Source of the DNA: DATJPW01 sp963752855
GTDB lineage: Bacteria > Desulfobacterota > Desulfomonilia > Desulfomonilales > Desulfomonilaceae
Assembly (NCBI GenBank): GCA_963752855.1
Contig: CAVVZX010000047.1
Span: 62,001-126,000, forward strand
Reading direction: 5' to 3'
Length of the DNA: 64,000 nucleotides
In this document: positions 19,289 through 28,497 of the stretch, piece by piece
How positions within the stretch are numbered: position 1 is the stretch's first letter
Layout: each line of letters begins with the position of its first letter
Notes under the pieces: generated by a model
What the model was told of the DNA's origin: nothing
Database searches by the model: none
What the model saw: only the letters and a program-made list of their open reading frames with translations
Program-made: the position numbers and the translations under genes

Positions 19289-19930
19289 TTATGAAGGCAT
19301 ACTCATCGCCTGTTTGTCGAACACGGTCACCAGCGGAATTGACAGTTGCCGAGAGAGGCTCTCCGCGAGTCCCGACCATCCCCGGTCTCTCTTGGGCGCC
19401 GCTTTCATTTTGGGTGAATCAAGGACGACCACAGCCACGTCTTTGTGTCGCTTCGCGTAATTGAATAACTTCTGGTTTACGTCCCCAATTCGAATCGTTA
19501 TCTTAAAGGGAATGTTTTCGCGTTCAAGTCTTTGCAAAAGAGTCACAATGTGGGTGGACCCCAAGGACATCCTGCGACTCAGCAAATCGTAATCATTGGA
19601 ATTATCGTTCCTATCTATTATCTGCAAGATGTCGATTTCGGCTTCCATTCGCTGACAAAGTCTCACGGCGTAATTGAAAGTATCTTCATCAGGTGTTTCA
19701 CCTTCTATAACCAAAAGAACGGTCTGGAAGCGCTTCGAAGGTTGCAGCATTTCCTGGGCGGTTTCAAACTCTCCCTGCTCCGCAAAAGCCACCGCAGCCA
19801 AACGAGCCATCAGGCGGTTTTTCAGTCCGGCTTTCTTGGAATCCTTTGGACCGCTGCCGGCCTGGTCTCCAAAGACTCCAACAGATGGAGCGTCTGCTTC
19901 TTCCGGTCCGTTCTCATTGTTTCTGTTCAT
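19289..19930 (-). CDS. Universal-stress-type protein with a distinctive N-terminal helix
   Basis: A 213-residue protein. The C-terminal two thirds (from about residue 68, FQTVLLVIEGE) has the alternating strand/helix pattern of a UspA-like domain. The N-terminal part has an acidic, disordered start followed by a helix MARLAAVAFAEQGEFETAQ. That helix closely matches the core of the small protein encoded at 35819-35998 (VAVAFAESGEWETA). RBS GGAGGAATTC precedes the ATG. A near-consensus sigma-54 promoter sits 25 bp upstream (19955-19970) with two enhancer-like sites behind it. The canonical GxxGxxxxG(S/T) ATP motif is not evident. Confidence 0.75.
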   Translation of the reverse strand: MNRNNENGPEEADAPSVGVFGDQAGSGPKDSKKAGLKNRLMARLAAVAFAEQGEFETAQEMLQPSKRFQTVLLVIEGETPDEDTFNYAVRLCQRMEAEIDILQIIDRNDNSNDYDLLSRRMSLGSTHIVTLLQRLERENIPFKITIRIGDVNQKLFNYAKRHKDVAVVVLDSPKMKAAPKRDRGWSGLAESLSRQLSIPLVTVFDKQAMSMPS

Positions 19931-19954
19931 GAATTCCTCCGATGATTAAAACTA

Positions 19955-19970
19955 AGCAAATGCCGTGCCA
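19955..19970 (-). promoter_or_regulatory. Sigma-54 promoter of the 19289-19930 gene
   Basis: Reading leftward the bases are TGGCACGGCATTTGCT, a perfect match to the -24/-12 consensus (TGGCAC-N5-TTGC) with the right GG-to-GC spacing. The predicted transcript would start near 19944 and carry a leader of about 14 nt including the GGAGG ribosome site. Confidence 0.85.
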
Positions 19971-20044
19971 CACGACGATTGTCCTGATTTTTATAGCGAT
20001 AACTAGCATATCCACCACATCGCTCGATCTCCGCGAATTCTAAG

Positions 20045-20061
20045 TGTTTCAGGTTGCAACA
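20045..20061. promoter_or_regulatory. Enhancer-like inverted repeat, site A
   Basis: TGTTTCA-GGT-TGCAACA, two 7-base half-sites in inverted orientation with a 3-base spacer. It lies 74 bp upstream of the -24 element at 19970, and is one of six related sites in the stress island. Confidence 0.6.
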
Positions 20062-20147
20062 ATCGTTATTGAAAAATGACGTCTAATCAGATAAGATAGT
20101 CAGTCGGTAACCTCGATTGCGAATATTAGACTCTTGACGCCAAGTCG

Positions 20148-20164
20148 TGTTTCATATTGAATCA
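20148..20164. promoter_or_regulatory. Enhancer-like inverted repeat, site B
   Basis: TGTTTCA-TAT-TGAATCA, same architecture as site A. It lies 177 bp upstream of the sigma-54 promoter at 19955-19970 and 67 bp upstream of the divergent histidine kinase gene, so it could serve either direction. Confidence 0.55.
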
Positions 20165-20231
20165 ACGTAACGTAACTAATTAAATACTCTGTCGCATTTC
20201 ACGATCGATTTGGAAAACCATCTCCAGGAGT

Positions 20232-21674
20232 TTGCAAATGCCGACGTCGGCCTTCAGTATACGACACAAAATAATAATAGCTTTTGCCGCCGTGTACCTC
20301 TTTATGGCCGCCAGTTTCCTTGGGTCATACTATTTCATGCGGCAATCGGAAGAAAAAATCGTTTACTTGGAAGACGTCAGTAAGATGGAAGAGTCTGTCT
20401 TGGAGATCAGGCGGTTCGAAAAGAACTTCTTTCTGTATGGCGATTATCAGTCGCTCCAAACCGTTCTGTACCATCTCACGAGAGTCCGGGACATTTTAGG
20501 CAAGAATTTTGCAAAAATGGGGGAGCTTTCATCCAACGAGGAAGTAGCCGGTTTTAAGGAGAACATTGCGGAATATGAGGATGTGATATCGCGGTGCATG
20601 CAATTGGCCCCGGATGACAGCTGTTTTTCCTCCCCCGGCGCCCGTGCGGAATATGACGCCAAGATCAGGAAAATCGGGTCCTCGGTTTCGCATTTTGCCG
20701 AGGCTGTGGCGCGCAAGAAGAGAGAGTCCATCAAGCAAACTATGGCCACTGCCATCAAACTCCAACTCTTGGCTTTTGCGCTGGTGGGGGTCGGGCTTCT
20801 GGGCGTCGGCAGCTTTCTGTTCGCAAAGGTGATGAAGCCACTGATATTATTGGAACAAAGCACAAATGATATCGCCAGGGGTCGATTCAGGCCCATTGAA
20901 AATGTCCCGCCGGAAAAGGAGATCCGCGAGATTTTTGAGTCCTTCAACAGGATGGCCGCGCAACTGAAAACAAGAGAAGAACAACTTGTCCAATCCAAGA
21001 AGCTCGCCTCTCTGGGCACAATGCTCGCCGGTGTAGCGCACGAGGTGAACAATCCACTGTCAAATATCTCGTCCTCCTGCGAGATCCTGCTTGAGGAGCT
21101 GGACGACGGAGACAAAGACTTTCAGCGAGATGTTCTGAGAAGAGTTGTGGAGCAAGTCGACAAAGCCCGAAGCATTGTGCTCAATCTCTTGGAATTTTCC
21201 AGAAACAGAGAATTTTTCAAAGAACCGCTCAAGTTGAAGGAAGTCATTGATAACACCATACGACTTCTCCATGGAGAAATACCGGCTACGGTTCGGCTTT
21301 CCACCCAGATTCCTGAAGAACTGACAATATTCGCGGACAAGCAAAGAATTCAGCAGGCGTTTATGAACCTCATTTCAAACGCGGTTCAGGCCATTCAGAG
21401 TGAAGGCAAAGTAGAAATTGTAGCGGACAAATCGCGCGATGGTATGGTGACAGCGATAATCAGCGACACCGGGGTCGGAATCAGTCAAGAGGATTTGCCA
21501 AAGATATTCGACCCCTTTTTCACCACTAAAGATGTGGGTAAGGGCACAGGTTTGGGCCTGTTCATAACTCATGACATCGTGGTCAGACACGGAGGCTCAA
21601 TAAGGGCCACAAGCGTACCTAGGAAAAGGGACCATATTCACTGTCGGACTTCCGGTGGAGGGCGTTCAGAATGA
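20232..21674 (+). CDS. Membrane-bound sensor histidine kinase 1 (C-terminal frameshift)
   Basis: A 480-residue kinase with two membrane segments (about residues 13-33 and 175-198) enclosing a helical extracytoplasmic sensor that contains the motif RRFEKNFFLY. A HAMP linker, a dimerisation domain with phospho-acceptor His270 (GVAHEVNNPL) and an ATPase domain (LISNAVQA, SDTGVGI, GKGTGLGL) follow. The last 20 residues are out of frame. One base less near 21623 restores the expected end GKGTIFTVGLPVEG, with a TAA at 21676-21678. It is followed with overlap by its likely partner, the NtrC-type regulator at 21671. The second kinase (23129-24592) has the same sensor motif. Confidence 0.9.
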   Translation: MQMPTSAFSIRHKIIIAFAAVYLFMAASFLGSYYFMRQSEEKIVYLEDVSKMEESVLEIRRFEKNFFLYGDYQSLQTVLYHLTRVRDILGKNFAKMGELSSNEEVAGFKENIAEYEDVISRCMQLAPDDSCFSSPGARAEYDAKIRKIGSSVSHFAEAVARKKRESIKQTMATAIKLQLLAFALVGVGLLGVGSFLFAKVMKPLILLEQSTNDIARGRFRPIENVPPEKEIREIFESFNRMAAQLKTREEQLVQSKKLASLGTMLAGVAHEVNNPLSNISSSCEILLEELDDGDKDFQRDVLRRVVEQVDKARSIVLNLLEFSRNREFFKEPLKLKEVIDNTIRLLHGEIPATVRLSTQIPEELTIFADKQRIQQAFMNLISNAVQAIQSEGKVEIVADKSRDGMVTAIISDTGVGISQEDLPKIFDPFFTTKDVGKGTGLGLFITHDIVVRHGGSIRATSVPRKRDHIHCRTSGGGRSE

Positions 21675-23032
21675 ATAATGCGCCACGACTGCTTGTGATC
21701 GATGATGAAGAAATGGCCCTTACCAATCTTGAGCACATTCTGAAGAAGCAAGGCTACGACATCGTGACTGCCAACACAGGCCCGAGGGGACTTGAGCTGG
21801 CTCGAAGCGGCGGATTCGACATCGTAATTACCGATCTTCGTATGGAAAAGGTGGATGGGATGAGAATCCTGGAAGAGTGCCGGGCCATTAATTCATCATG
21901 CGAAGTAATAATGATAACAGGGTACGCGACAGTGGACTCGGCTATCGAAGCGATGAAAAAAGGCGCCTACCATTACATAGCGAAGCCCTACAGAATAGAC
22001 GAGGTTCGAAAAACCGTAGCGGAGGCGGTTGAGAAGATCAGGTTGAAAAAAGAGAACCTCCAGCTAAAAGAGGATTTGAAAAAATTCAAGGCGGCTGGCC
22101 AAGTAAAGATAATTACTAAAGATCCGGCAATGATCAAGATTCTTCGGATAGCCGATCAGATCGCCGGCACGGACTGCAATGTTCTGATTACCGGTGAGTC
22201 CGGAACAGGAAAAGAGCTTCTGGCGCAATTTATCCATGAGCGCAGCTCGCGAAGCGGGCAACCCTTAATGGCTGTCAATTGCGGCGTATTTAATGAGGAA
22301 CTGTTGACCAATGAGCTTTTTGGCCATGAGAAAGGCGCTTATACGGGCGCTTACTCAGCAAAGCCGGGTATCATAGAATTGACAAAGGGTGGGACTCTGT
22401 TCCTGGACGAAATCACTGAGATGTCATCCGGTATGCAGGTAAAACTCCTCAGAGTTATACAGGAGAGGCAAATGATGCGAGTGGGTGGCACATCCACCAT
22501 AACGGTGGACGTGCGATTCATTGCCGCAACCAACCGTAATATCCAGCAAGCTGTCCAGTCAAACGAGTTTCGTAAAGATCTTTATTACCGCTTAAATGTG
22601 GTCTCGCTGGAGTTGCCTCCGCTCGCGTCACGAAGAAATGACATACCCATTCTGGCGCAGCATTTTTTGCAGAAACACTCCAAACTTATGTCAAGACAAG
22701 CTCCTTCTCTGTCTAAGGAAGTGATTGAGATTTTGAAGGATTATGATTTCCCCGGCAACATCAGAGAACTGGAAAATATTATAGAGCGAGGAATTGCCCT
22801 GGCAACCGACGATCTGATTACTCCGGAACATTTGCCTGATGACATAAGGGACTTGCAGATTAGCGCCTTCCGAAAGAAGGACGGGAAGCTGCCCACCCTG
22901 GAGGAACAGGAGGTCGAATACATAAAGCGGGTACTGGCCGAAACGGGCGGGAATAAGACAATGGCCGCCGAAACCCTCGGCATCGATAGAGTATCGTTGT
23001 GGAGAAAAATCAAGCGCTACAGCCTGGAATGA
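21671..23032 (+). CDS. Sigma-54-dependent response regulator 1 (NtrC family)
   Basis: A 453-residue enhancer-binding regulator. The receiver has phospho-acceptor Asp55 in VITDLRMEKVDG and the switch lysine in IAKPYRIDE. The AAA+ domain shows Walker A GESGTGKE, the sigma-54 contact loop GAYTGA, Walker B TLFLDEI and R-finger region FRKDLYYRLNVV. A C-terminal Fis-type helix-turn-helix (NKTMAAETLGIDRVSLWRKI) binds DNA. All parts needed to activate sigma-54 promoters are present. Its start overlaps the kinase gene. It is a good candidate for the protein that binds the TGTTKCA-N3-TGMAACA sites. Confidence 0.95.
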   Translation: MNNAPRLLVIDDEEMALTNLEHILKKQGYDIVTANTGPRGLELARSGGFDIVITDLRMEKVDGMRILEECRAINSSCEVIMITGYATVDSAIEAMKKGAYHYIAKPYRIDEVRKTVAEAVEKIRLKKENLQLKEDLKKFKAAGQVKIITKDPAMIKILRIADQIAGTDCNVLITGESGTGKELLAQFIHERSSRSGQPLMAVNCGVFNEELLTNELFGHEKGAYTGAYSAKPGIIELTKGGTLFLDEITEMSSGMQVKLLRVIQERQMMRVGGTSTITVDVRFIAATNRNIQQAVQSNEFRKDLYYRLNVVSLELPPLASRRNDIPILAQHFLQKHSKLMSRQAPSLSKEVIEILKDYDFPGNIRELENIIERGIALATDDLITPEHLPDDIRDLQISAFRKKDGKLPTLEEQEVEYIKRVLAETGGNKTMAAETLGIDRVSLWRKIKRYSLE

Positions 23033-23128
23033 ATCAGCGCTGGGAGAAGGCGGCCGGCCCGTAAAGCCCCCTCGCCGAACTATTCCCATTCATGAGGATT
23101 TTTATCAGCACGCAGGAAAGACGATCTA

Positions 23129-24592
23129 ATGAAGAAAACGACCTTCAAGATTCGACGAAAGATCATTGTGGCCTTTCTTTTTTGTTTTCTTTCCGTCCTC
23201 ATGTTCGCTGTCCTTAGCTTTCAAATTCATCGGGAAATCGGACACAGACTGAGGCTTGTGGAAGTGGCCGACGATCTTGTCAATGATCTCTTGGAAGTCC
23301 GGCGTTTCGAGAAGAACTTTTTCTTGTACAAGGAATACGACAGCCTTGTTCAGGCCATGGCGTACGTGGATCGCGTCGAGGGGCTATACCTGAAAAACGA
23401 ACCGCACATTTTGAGATTAGCCGGAGACCACAAGAGATTATCTTTCCCTCAGACGCTTTCCCGGTACAAAGAAACGCTTGAAAGAATCCAAACCAAGCTC
23501 TCGCAAGAGGGCGCTGGAAAAGAGTCGCCTGACCTCGCAAAGTGGGAAGAGTCGTTGCGAAGTATCGGACAAAACCTGTTGGAGGTGGCGGGCGCTTGGG
23601 CCAAAACGGAGCGGGCAAAAATCGAGCGACTCTTCCAGTGGGCCCTGATTCTTTTCGTGATCTCGATGCTATCGTTTGGCGCGCTGGGTGTGTTCGTGGC
23701 GTTCTACATTTCCCGCCTGTTGACACGACCGCTAATTCAAATGCAGCAGGCTATGGAAAAGATCGCAAAAGGCGATTTCACTCCCATTCACAGTGATTTG
23801 CCTCACTCCGAAGAATTTACTCCGTTGTTCATGGCCTTTAACAGGATGATCAGTGAATTGGAGGAAAGACAAGAGCAATTGGTGCAGGCCAGGAAAATTT
23901 CTGCGATAGGCACCTTCACGTCGGGAATCGCTCATGAACTTAATAATCCTGTGAACAACATCGTCCTTACAGCGGAGGCGCTGAAAGAAGATTTCCCCGA
24001 GTTGGAGGGGGAAGAAGCTTTGGCCATGATTCAGGACATTCTCGTTCAATCCGAGCGAGCATCCGAAATAATCAAAAATCTCCTGGATTTTTCCCGTTCG
24101 GAGCGGCCGGAAGTCGTATCTATTTCTATTCCCTCGGTGATAAGCGACACACTGAGACTGGTCCGAAATCAATTGTTGCTGGCCGGAGTCGAAGAGGTAG
24201 CTGAAGTTCCTCCTGATCTTCCGCAAGTTTATGGCGAGTACAAAAGCCTTCAGCAGGTGTTTCTCAATTTGTTTATCAATGCGATCCACGCCATGCCCGA
24301 AGGGGGTAAGCTTTTAATAAAGGGCCGTGTCTCAGATGATCGAGAATGGGTTAGCATCGAGGTAATTGACACCGGTATAGGAATTGAACCCGAAGACATA
24401 CCCCACATCTTCGACCCATTCTTCACGACCAAAGAAGTGGGGAAGGGCACGGGGTTAGGTTTGTCCGTAAGCTATAATCTTATTCGGAAGCACGGAGGCA
24501 GCATTGAGGTTGACAGTGAGCCGGGTCGTGGCACGACCTTCACGGTCAATCTCCCCACGAATCGCAGTCAAATGATCCCGGAGTTCAGTTAA
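23129..24592 (+). CDS. Membrane-bound sensor histidine kinase 2
   Basis: A 487-residue kinase, paralogue of the one at 20232. Two membrane segments (about residues 11-31 and 170-195) enclose a helical sensor with the same RRFEKNFFLY motif. HAMP, His269 in GIAHELNNPVNNI and a complete ATPase domain (FINAIHAMPE, DTGIGIEPED, GKGTGLGLSVS) follow. Unlike kinase 1 the frame is intact. The cognate regulator gene follows after 9 bp. The shared sensor points to similar signals for both systems. Confidence 0.93.
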   Translation: MKKTTFKIRRKIIVAFLFCFLSVLMFAVLSFQIHREIGHRLRLVEVADDLVNDLLEVRRFEKNFFLYKEYDSLVQAMAYVDRVEGLYLKNEPHILRLAGDHKRLSFPQTLSRYKETLERIQTKLSQEGAGKESPDLAKWEESLRSIGQNLLEVAGAWAKTERAKIERLFQWALILFVISMLSFGALGVFVAFYISRLLTRPLIQMQQAMEKIAKGDFTPIHSDLPHSEEFTPLFMAFNRMISELEERQEQLVQARKISAIGTFTSGIAHELNNPVNNIVLTAEALKEDFPELEGEEALAMIQDILVQSERASEIIKNLLDFSRSERPEVVSISIPSVISDTLRLVRNQLLLAGVEEVAEVPPDLPQVYGEYKSLQQVFLNLFINAIHAMPEGGKLLIKGRVSDDREWVSIEVIDTGIGIEPEDIPHIFDPFFTTKEVGKGTGLGLSVSYNLIRKHGGSIEVDSEPGRGTTFTVNLPTNRSQMIPEFS

Positions 24593-24601
24593 GAGGACGA
24601 A

Positions 24602-25954
24602 ATGCGTATTGCCGTAATCGACGATGAATCCATCGTGCGCACACGACTAAGAACCGCGTTGGAAAAACAGGGATATACTGTTTCCTGTTACGGCTCGGGA
24701 GAGGATTTCCTGCCAAGTCTCAGCGATTCATTCGATCTGGTTTTCCTGGATATGATGCTTCCGGGAATGAACGGAATAGAGGCGCTGAAACACATAAAAT
24801 CGCGTTCCGCGGATACCGAAGTGATTCTTATAACAGGTTACGCGTCGATTGATTCAGTTGTTGAAGCCATTAAGCTCGGGGCTTTTCATTATCTTGCCAA
24901 ACCATTAAGACTGGAAGAAATAAAGCATTTAGCCGCCAGAGCGCTGGAGCGCAAAGGACTGGTCAGGGAGAACCGGGCCCTTAAATCCCGTTTGGAAGAA
25001 GGCGAGGGCTGGGGTGAGATGATCGGTGTCAGCCCGGGAATAAAACATGTCTTCACAATGATTTCCAAAGTCGCTCCTCTGGATTGCAATGTTCTGATAC
25101 AGGGTGAAAGTGGAACGGGCAAGGAGCTGGCAGCCCGATTGATTCACAGAGAGAGCCGGCGTAAGGACCATCCGTTTGTCGCATTTAACTGCGGTGTTTT
25201 CACACAGGAGCTTATTGCCAGTGAGTTGTTCGGATATCAGCGCGGAGCGTTTACAGGAGCCACTGCCACAAAGATAGGAATTTTGGAGACGGCCCACGGC
25301 GGGACCGTTTTGATGGATGAAATCGGCGATATACCTCTCCCAATGCAGGGAAAGCTTCTGAGAGTACTCCAGGAACGACAGATCATGCGGGTAGGCGCCA
25401 ACAAGCCCATTCAGCTTGATCTAAGATTCATCGCCGCCAGCAACAAGGACCTCAAGCGAGCTGTGAAGGAAGGACGATTTCGAGAGGACCTGTACTTCCG
25501 GCTGAATGTGGTTCAGATCGATCTCCCGAACCTTGCCGAGCGCAAACAGGATATTCCGATTCTAATCCGTTTTTTCATGAGGAAATACTCGCACAAGTTT
25601 TCCAAGAAGATTTTTGGCATAGATCCCGAAGCGCAAAAAATTCTCGAAGCCTACACTTATCCGGGTAACATCCGAGAGCTGGAGAACATTATAGAGCGGG
25701 CCGTCGCTTTGGCGGAAGGCGAAACGCTAGCCGCCAGGGACCTCCCTCAAGACCTCCGCGAACTCTCTGTTATCGCTTACGGCCAATGGCCGACACTGGA
25801 AGAGAAGGAGAGGGAGTACCTAAGAAAGGTCCTTCAACATACAGGTCACAATTTAGGCCAGACCGCGGAAATTCTGGACCTGCCCAGAACAACCCTCTGG
25901 AGAAAAATGAGAAGATTTGGCCTCTCAGCCCAGTCAAGAGAAAAACACTCGTAG
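24602..25954 (+). CDS. Sigma-54-dependent response regulator 2 (NtrC family)
   Basis: A 450-residue enhancer-binding regulator. The receiver has Asp50 (VFLDMMLPGMNG) and switch lysine in LAKPLRLEE. The AAA+ domain has GESGTGKE, the loop GAFTGA, TVLMDEIGD and FREDLYFRLNVV. A Fis-type helix-turn-helix (NLGQTAEILDLPRTTLWRKM) ends the protein. Its recognition helix differs from that of regulator 1, so the two probably do not share all sites. It pairs with kinase 2 and lies just upstream of the sigma-54-controlled operon that begins at 26248. Confidence 0.95.
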   Translation: MRIAVIDDESIVRTRLRTALEKQGYTVSCYGSGEDFLPSLSDSFDLVFLDMMLPGMNGIEALKHIKSRSADTEVILITGYASIDSVVEAIKLGAFHYLAKPLRLEEIKHLAARALERKGLVRENRALKSRLEEGEGWGEMIGVSPGIKHVFTMISKVAPLDCNVLIQGESGTGKELAARLIHRESRRKDHPFVAFNCGVFTQELIASELFGYQRGAFTGATATKIGILETAHGGTVLMDEIGDIPLPMQGKLLRVLQERQIMRVGANKPIQLDLRFIAASNKDLKRAVKEGRFREDLYFRLNVVQIDLPNLAERKQDIPILIRFFMRKYSHKFSKKIFGIDPEAQKILEAYTYPGNIRELENIIERAVALAEGETLAARDLPQDLRELSVIAYGQWPTLEEKEREYLRKVLQHTGHNLGQTAEILDLPRTTLWRKMRRFGLSAQSREKHS

Positions 25955-25997
25955 TTCGTAACCCTTCAGCTACGTGGGTAGAGTGTCCATACTCTGC

Positions 25998-26026
25998 ATG
26001 TCATTGCTAGCTCAGCGAAGCAATCT
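25998..26026. repeat. Half copy of a dispersed GTCATTGC/GCGAAGCAATC palindrome
   Basis: The TCATTGC, GCGAAGCAATCT pattern seen here also appears at 40119-40195 (both arms) and 49811-49840. This is a degenerate copy in the gap after regulator 2. Confidence 0.5.
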
Positions 26027-26067
26027 TGGCGCCGTTCCACTCCAGTAGCGCATTGAAAATCCCCAGT

Positions 26068-26084
26068 CTTTTCATTTTGAAACA
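26068..26084. promoter_or_regulatory. Enhancer-like inverted repeat, site C
   Basis: CTTTTCA-TTT-TGAAACA. The right half-site is perfect, the left matches five of seven positions. It ends 118 bp before the -24 element at 26203. Confidence 0.5.
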
Positions 26085-26122
26085 TCAAAGCAACGGCCTG
26101 TCGACTCATGTTTAGCGTTGAC

Positions 26123-26139
26123 TTTTTCAGTTTGAAACA
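26123..26139. promoter_or_regulatory. Enhancer-like inverted repeat, site D
   Basis: TTTTTCA-GTT-TGAAACA, right half perfect and left half six of seven. It ends 63 bp before the -24 element at 26203. Sites C and D share TGAAACA in the same orientation, 55 bp apart (about five helical turns). Confidence 0.6.
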
Positions 26140-26202
26140 AAACTGAGCCCTCGTCTGTCTTGCTCGTATCGTATCTAGCCGTTTTAACAAAATATTATGC
26201 TT

Positions 26203-26218
26203 TGGCGCCGATTCTGCT
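26203..26218 (+). promoter_or_regulatory. Sigma-54 promoter of the USP-TauE-phosphotransferase operon
   Basis: TGGCGCCGATTCTGCT has TGGC and TGC with exact GG-N10-GC spacing. The start of transcription is expected near 26230, which leaves a short leader with GGAG at 26235-26238. It also shows that an in-frame ATG at 26197 lies upstream of the transcript and is not the gene start. Confidence 0.7.
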
Positions 26219-26247
26219 TAACCATAAGTTGGCTGGAGTTTGAGATG

Positions 26248-26727
26248 ATGAACAGAAGAGTGCTAGTTGCAGTGGACCTCGATTCTCCTGCGGAATTTTC
26301 GATTTCTTACGGAATTCGATTGGCCGCTCGAACAAAATCTTCGGTCACTGTCATTGCAGTGTCTTCGTCAAGGTTGGGGACAAAATCTTCCACTGCCCCA
26401 CTGACGCTTTCTGATTGTAGCCACGATCAACGGGCTTGGCTGAACGAGGCGATAGACGAAAGTCAAAAGCTGGATGTAAATGTGGAAATGTTCGTTACGT
26501 CAGGCGACTTTTTCGATCAGGTCCTGCAATTTATTCGATCTCAGCCGATCATTCAATTCGTTGTCCTGGATGAATCCAATTTGGCCGGCGGTGACGCCTA
26601 CAAATTCAGTCGGGGACTCAGGCGTCTGCGCAAGGAATTCGAGGGGGAAATCCTGCTGGTGAGGAGGGCGGGCGACGTGACTCACTTTTCCGATCTTTAC
26701 GGTTCAGCAAGAGGGATCCGGGTATGA
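26248..26727 (+). CDS. Universal-stress-type protein
   Basis: About 160 residues: an N-terminal VLVAVDLDSPAEFSISYGIRLA strand-helix, a middle region, and a C-terminal FVVLDE then EGEILLVRRA, as in UspA-type domains. The start is ATG 26248 (or 26245), chosen because GGAG at 26235-26238 is correctly spaced and the sigma-54 promoter overlaps the upstream ATG 26197. The stop overlaps the ATG of the TauE gene by four bases, so the genes are translationally coupled. Confidence 0.75.
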   Translation: MNRRVLVAVDLDSPAEFSISYGIRLAARTKSSVTVIAVSSSRLGTKSSTAPLTLSDCSHDQRAWLNEAIDESQKLDVNVEMFVTSGDFFDQVLQFIRSQPIIQFVVLDESNLAGGDAYKFSRGLRRLRKEFEGEILLVRRAGDVTHFSDLYGSARGIRV

Positions 26728-27654
26728 ACTGGAGCATCTATCTACCGATTGCGGGAAGCAGCGTAAACATTCTGTTACTTCTGGGGTTAGGCGGCGCGGT
26801 GGGCTTTCTTTCGGGACTTTTCGGAGTGGGCGGAGGCTTTCTGATGACACCTCTCCTAATTGCCATCGGGATACCACCGCTGGTGGCTGCCGCGTCTGAT
26901 TCAAATCAAATTGTGGCCGCATCGGCGTCTGCCACCTATGCCCACTATCGGATGGGAAATGTAGATTTCAAAATGGGATTGTTGCTCCTCATCGGAGGAG
27001 TATTAGGCGGGACAGGTGGAGTATACTTGATCAAGATTCTGAGGGCCCTCGGAAATGCAGACTTCGTGGTAAAGATTACATACGTGGTAATGCTTGGGGT
27101 TGTGGGTTCCTACATGTTCCTGGAGAGCCTTCAGAATCTGAGAAAACCCGGCGCAGAAATGGAGGAGCCCCAGGCCAAAAAACCATCATTGTATGCTCGG
27201 GCGATTCGGCGTCTTCCATGGCAAATGAGATTTCCCAAATCGGGGATTACTCTTTCGCCGGTTCTTCCATTGATACTTGGGGTATTTGTAGGGATACTGG
27301 CGGCGATCATGGGTGTCGGAGGCGGTTTTATAATGGTCCCTGTAATGGTGTACCTTCTGCGGATGCCCATGCATGTGGTTGTGGGAACCAGCCTGTTTCA
27401 AATCCTCTTCACGTGCATGAACGTGACCGTCATGCAGGCGGCTGACGAATCACACTGTGGACCTGATACTGGCCATCATTTTGTTACTGGGTTCGACAAT
27501 CGGCGCCCAGTTCGGGGCTCGTCTGAGCCGTAGGCTCAAGGGGGACCAGTTAAAGATAATTCTCGCGTCTGTGGTCCTCATAGTAATGTTGCAGATGCTC
27601 TTCGGCTTGGTCGTAGCGCCCGAAATAATGCTGGCATACAAAGGAGGCCACTGA
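26724..27654 (+). CDS. TauE/SafE-family membrane permease (one frameshift)
   Basis: Anion permease of the sulfite/organosulfonate exporter type with about eight membrane helices. The two halves each begin with the family's glycine-rich signature (GFLSGLFGVGGGFLMTPLLI near residue 30, GILAAIMGVGGGFIMVPVMV near residue 190). A surplus base at 27444 disturbs the frame: after VMQAA the true sequence is TNHTVDLILAIILLLGSTIG in another frame, which ends at 27654. It overlaps the preceding USP gene and is followed by TIGR02186, a frequent TauE partner. The substrate is not known. Confidence 0.85.
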
Positions 27655-27655
27655 T

Positions 27656-28435
27656 TTGAAAATCAGTCGTGTCATTGCTAAATGCCTGTTGTTAATGTGC
27701 CTGCTGATAATAGTCTTTCGTGTACCCGACATTGGAGCGGCGTCCCCTTCGAATCTTCAGGTGTTACCCAATGGGCTGGGTGTCGGCGAATCCTTTCAGG
27801 GAGCGGAAATAAAAGTCTCCGCAGAGGTTCCTGCGGGGTCCAATGCGGTTGTGGAGTTCAGAGGCGATGCCCACGAAGATCGTCTGCTCCGAAAAGGACG
27901 TCGAGGAGGCCTCTGGATGAACGTGGGAGAGGTCACAGTTATCAACGCCCCGTCGCTTTATCTAGCTATGAGCACAGACCCTGCGCTGGTTTCCAATCAA
28001 GATTCGGAAAGCCAATGGGGTTACCAGGCGTTGCGGAAGCAGATGAAATTCTCGGGAGCCATACCCAAAGCCGGGAAAGATAAGCTTTTTCAAGAATTTA
28101 TCAAGCTCAAGGAAAGCGAGGGCTTATATAGGGTTTTGCCCGGCGCGCTGAAAGTGGCGCCGACCTCCGCCGATCATGCGAGGGTTGAAGGTCAATTTTG
28201 GCTTCCGGACAAGATCCCGCCGGCGAACTACAAGATACATTTTCTTGTCCTAAATAATGGAAAAGTGGTTGACGAGAAAACTACCGGATTCCCGGTTGAA
28301 ATGCAGGGCATGCCCGCGGTTCTGACTGCTCTGGCCTTCGATCACGCGACGATCTATGGCTTGCTGGCGGTGACAATAGCAATTCTTGCCGGGTTCATCA
28401 TGGGTTTTGCTTTCAAGGGCAAAGGAGCGCACTGA
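27656..28435 (+). CDS. TIGR02186 family membrane-anchored protein
   Basis: A 259-residue protein with an N-terminal signal segment (CLLLMCLLIIVFRVPDIGAA), a periplasmic beta-rich domain (GVGESFQGAEIKVSAEVPAG, GLWMNVGEVTVINAPSLYL) and a C-terminal membrane helix (IYGLLAVTIAILAGFIMGFA) with a short basic tail. This matches TIGR02186, which is often encoded beside TauE-type permeases and is thought to assist them. The start is TTG 27656 with AAGGAGG at 27642-27648. It lies one base past the TauE stop, in the same operon. Confidence 0.85.
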   Translation: MKISRVIAKCLLLMCLLIIVFRVPDIGAASPSNLQVLPNGLGVGESFQGAEIKVSAEVPAGSNAVVEFRGDAHEDRLLRKGRRGGLWMNVGEVTVINAPSLYLAMSTDPALVSNQDSESQWGYQALRKQMKFSGAIPKAGKDKLFQEFIKLKESEGLYRVLPGALKVAPTSADHARVEGQFWLPDKIPPANYKIHFLVLNNGKVVDEKTTGFPVEMQGMPAVLTALAFDHATIYGLLAVTIAILAGFIMGFAFKGKGAH

Positions 28436-28497
28436 ATGCGGTATCGCGATTAATCTGACAGCGTCTCGAGGCTTTCGTCGAGTCGGGAGTTAGTAAA

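Noticed and set aside
26197..26247. Upstream ATG of the USP gene at 26197
   Set aside because: It overlaps the sigma-54 element and would lie before the transcription start; the ribosome site fits ATG 26245/26248.
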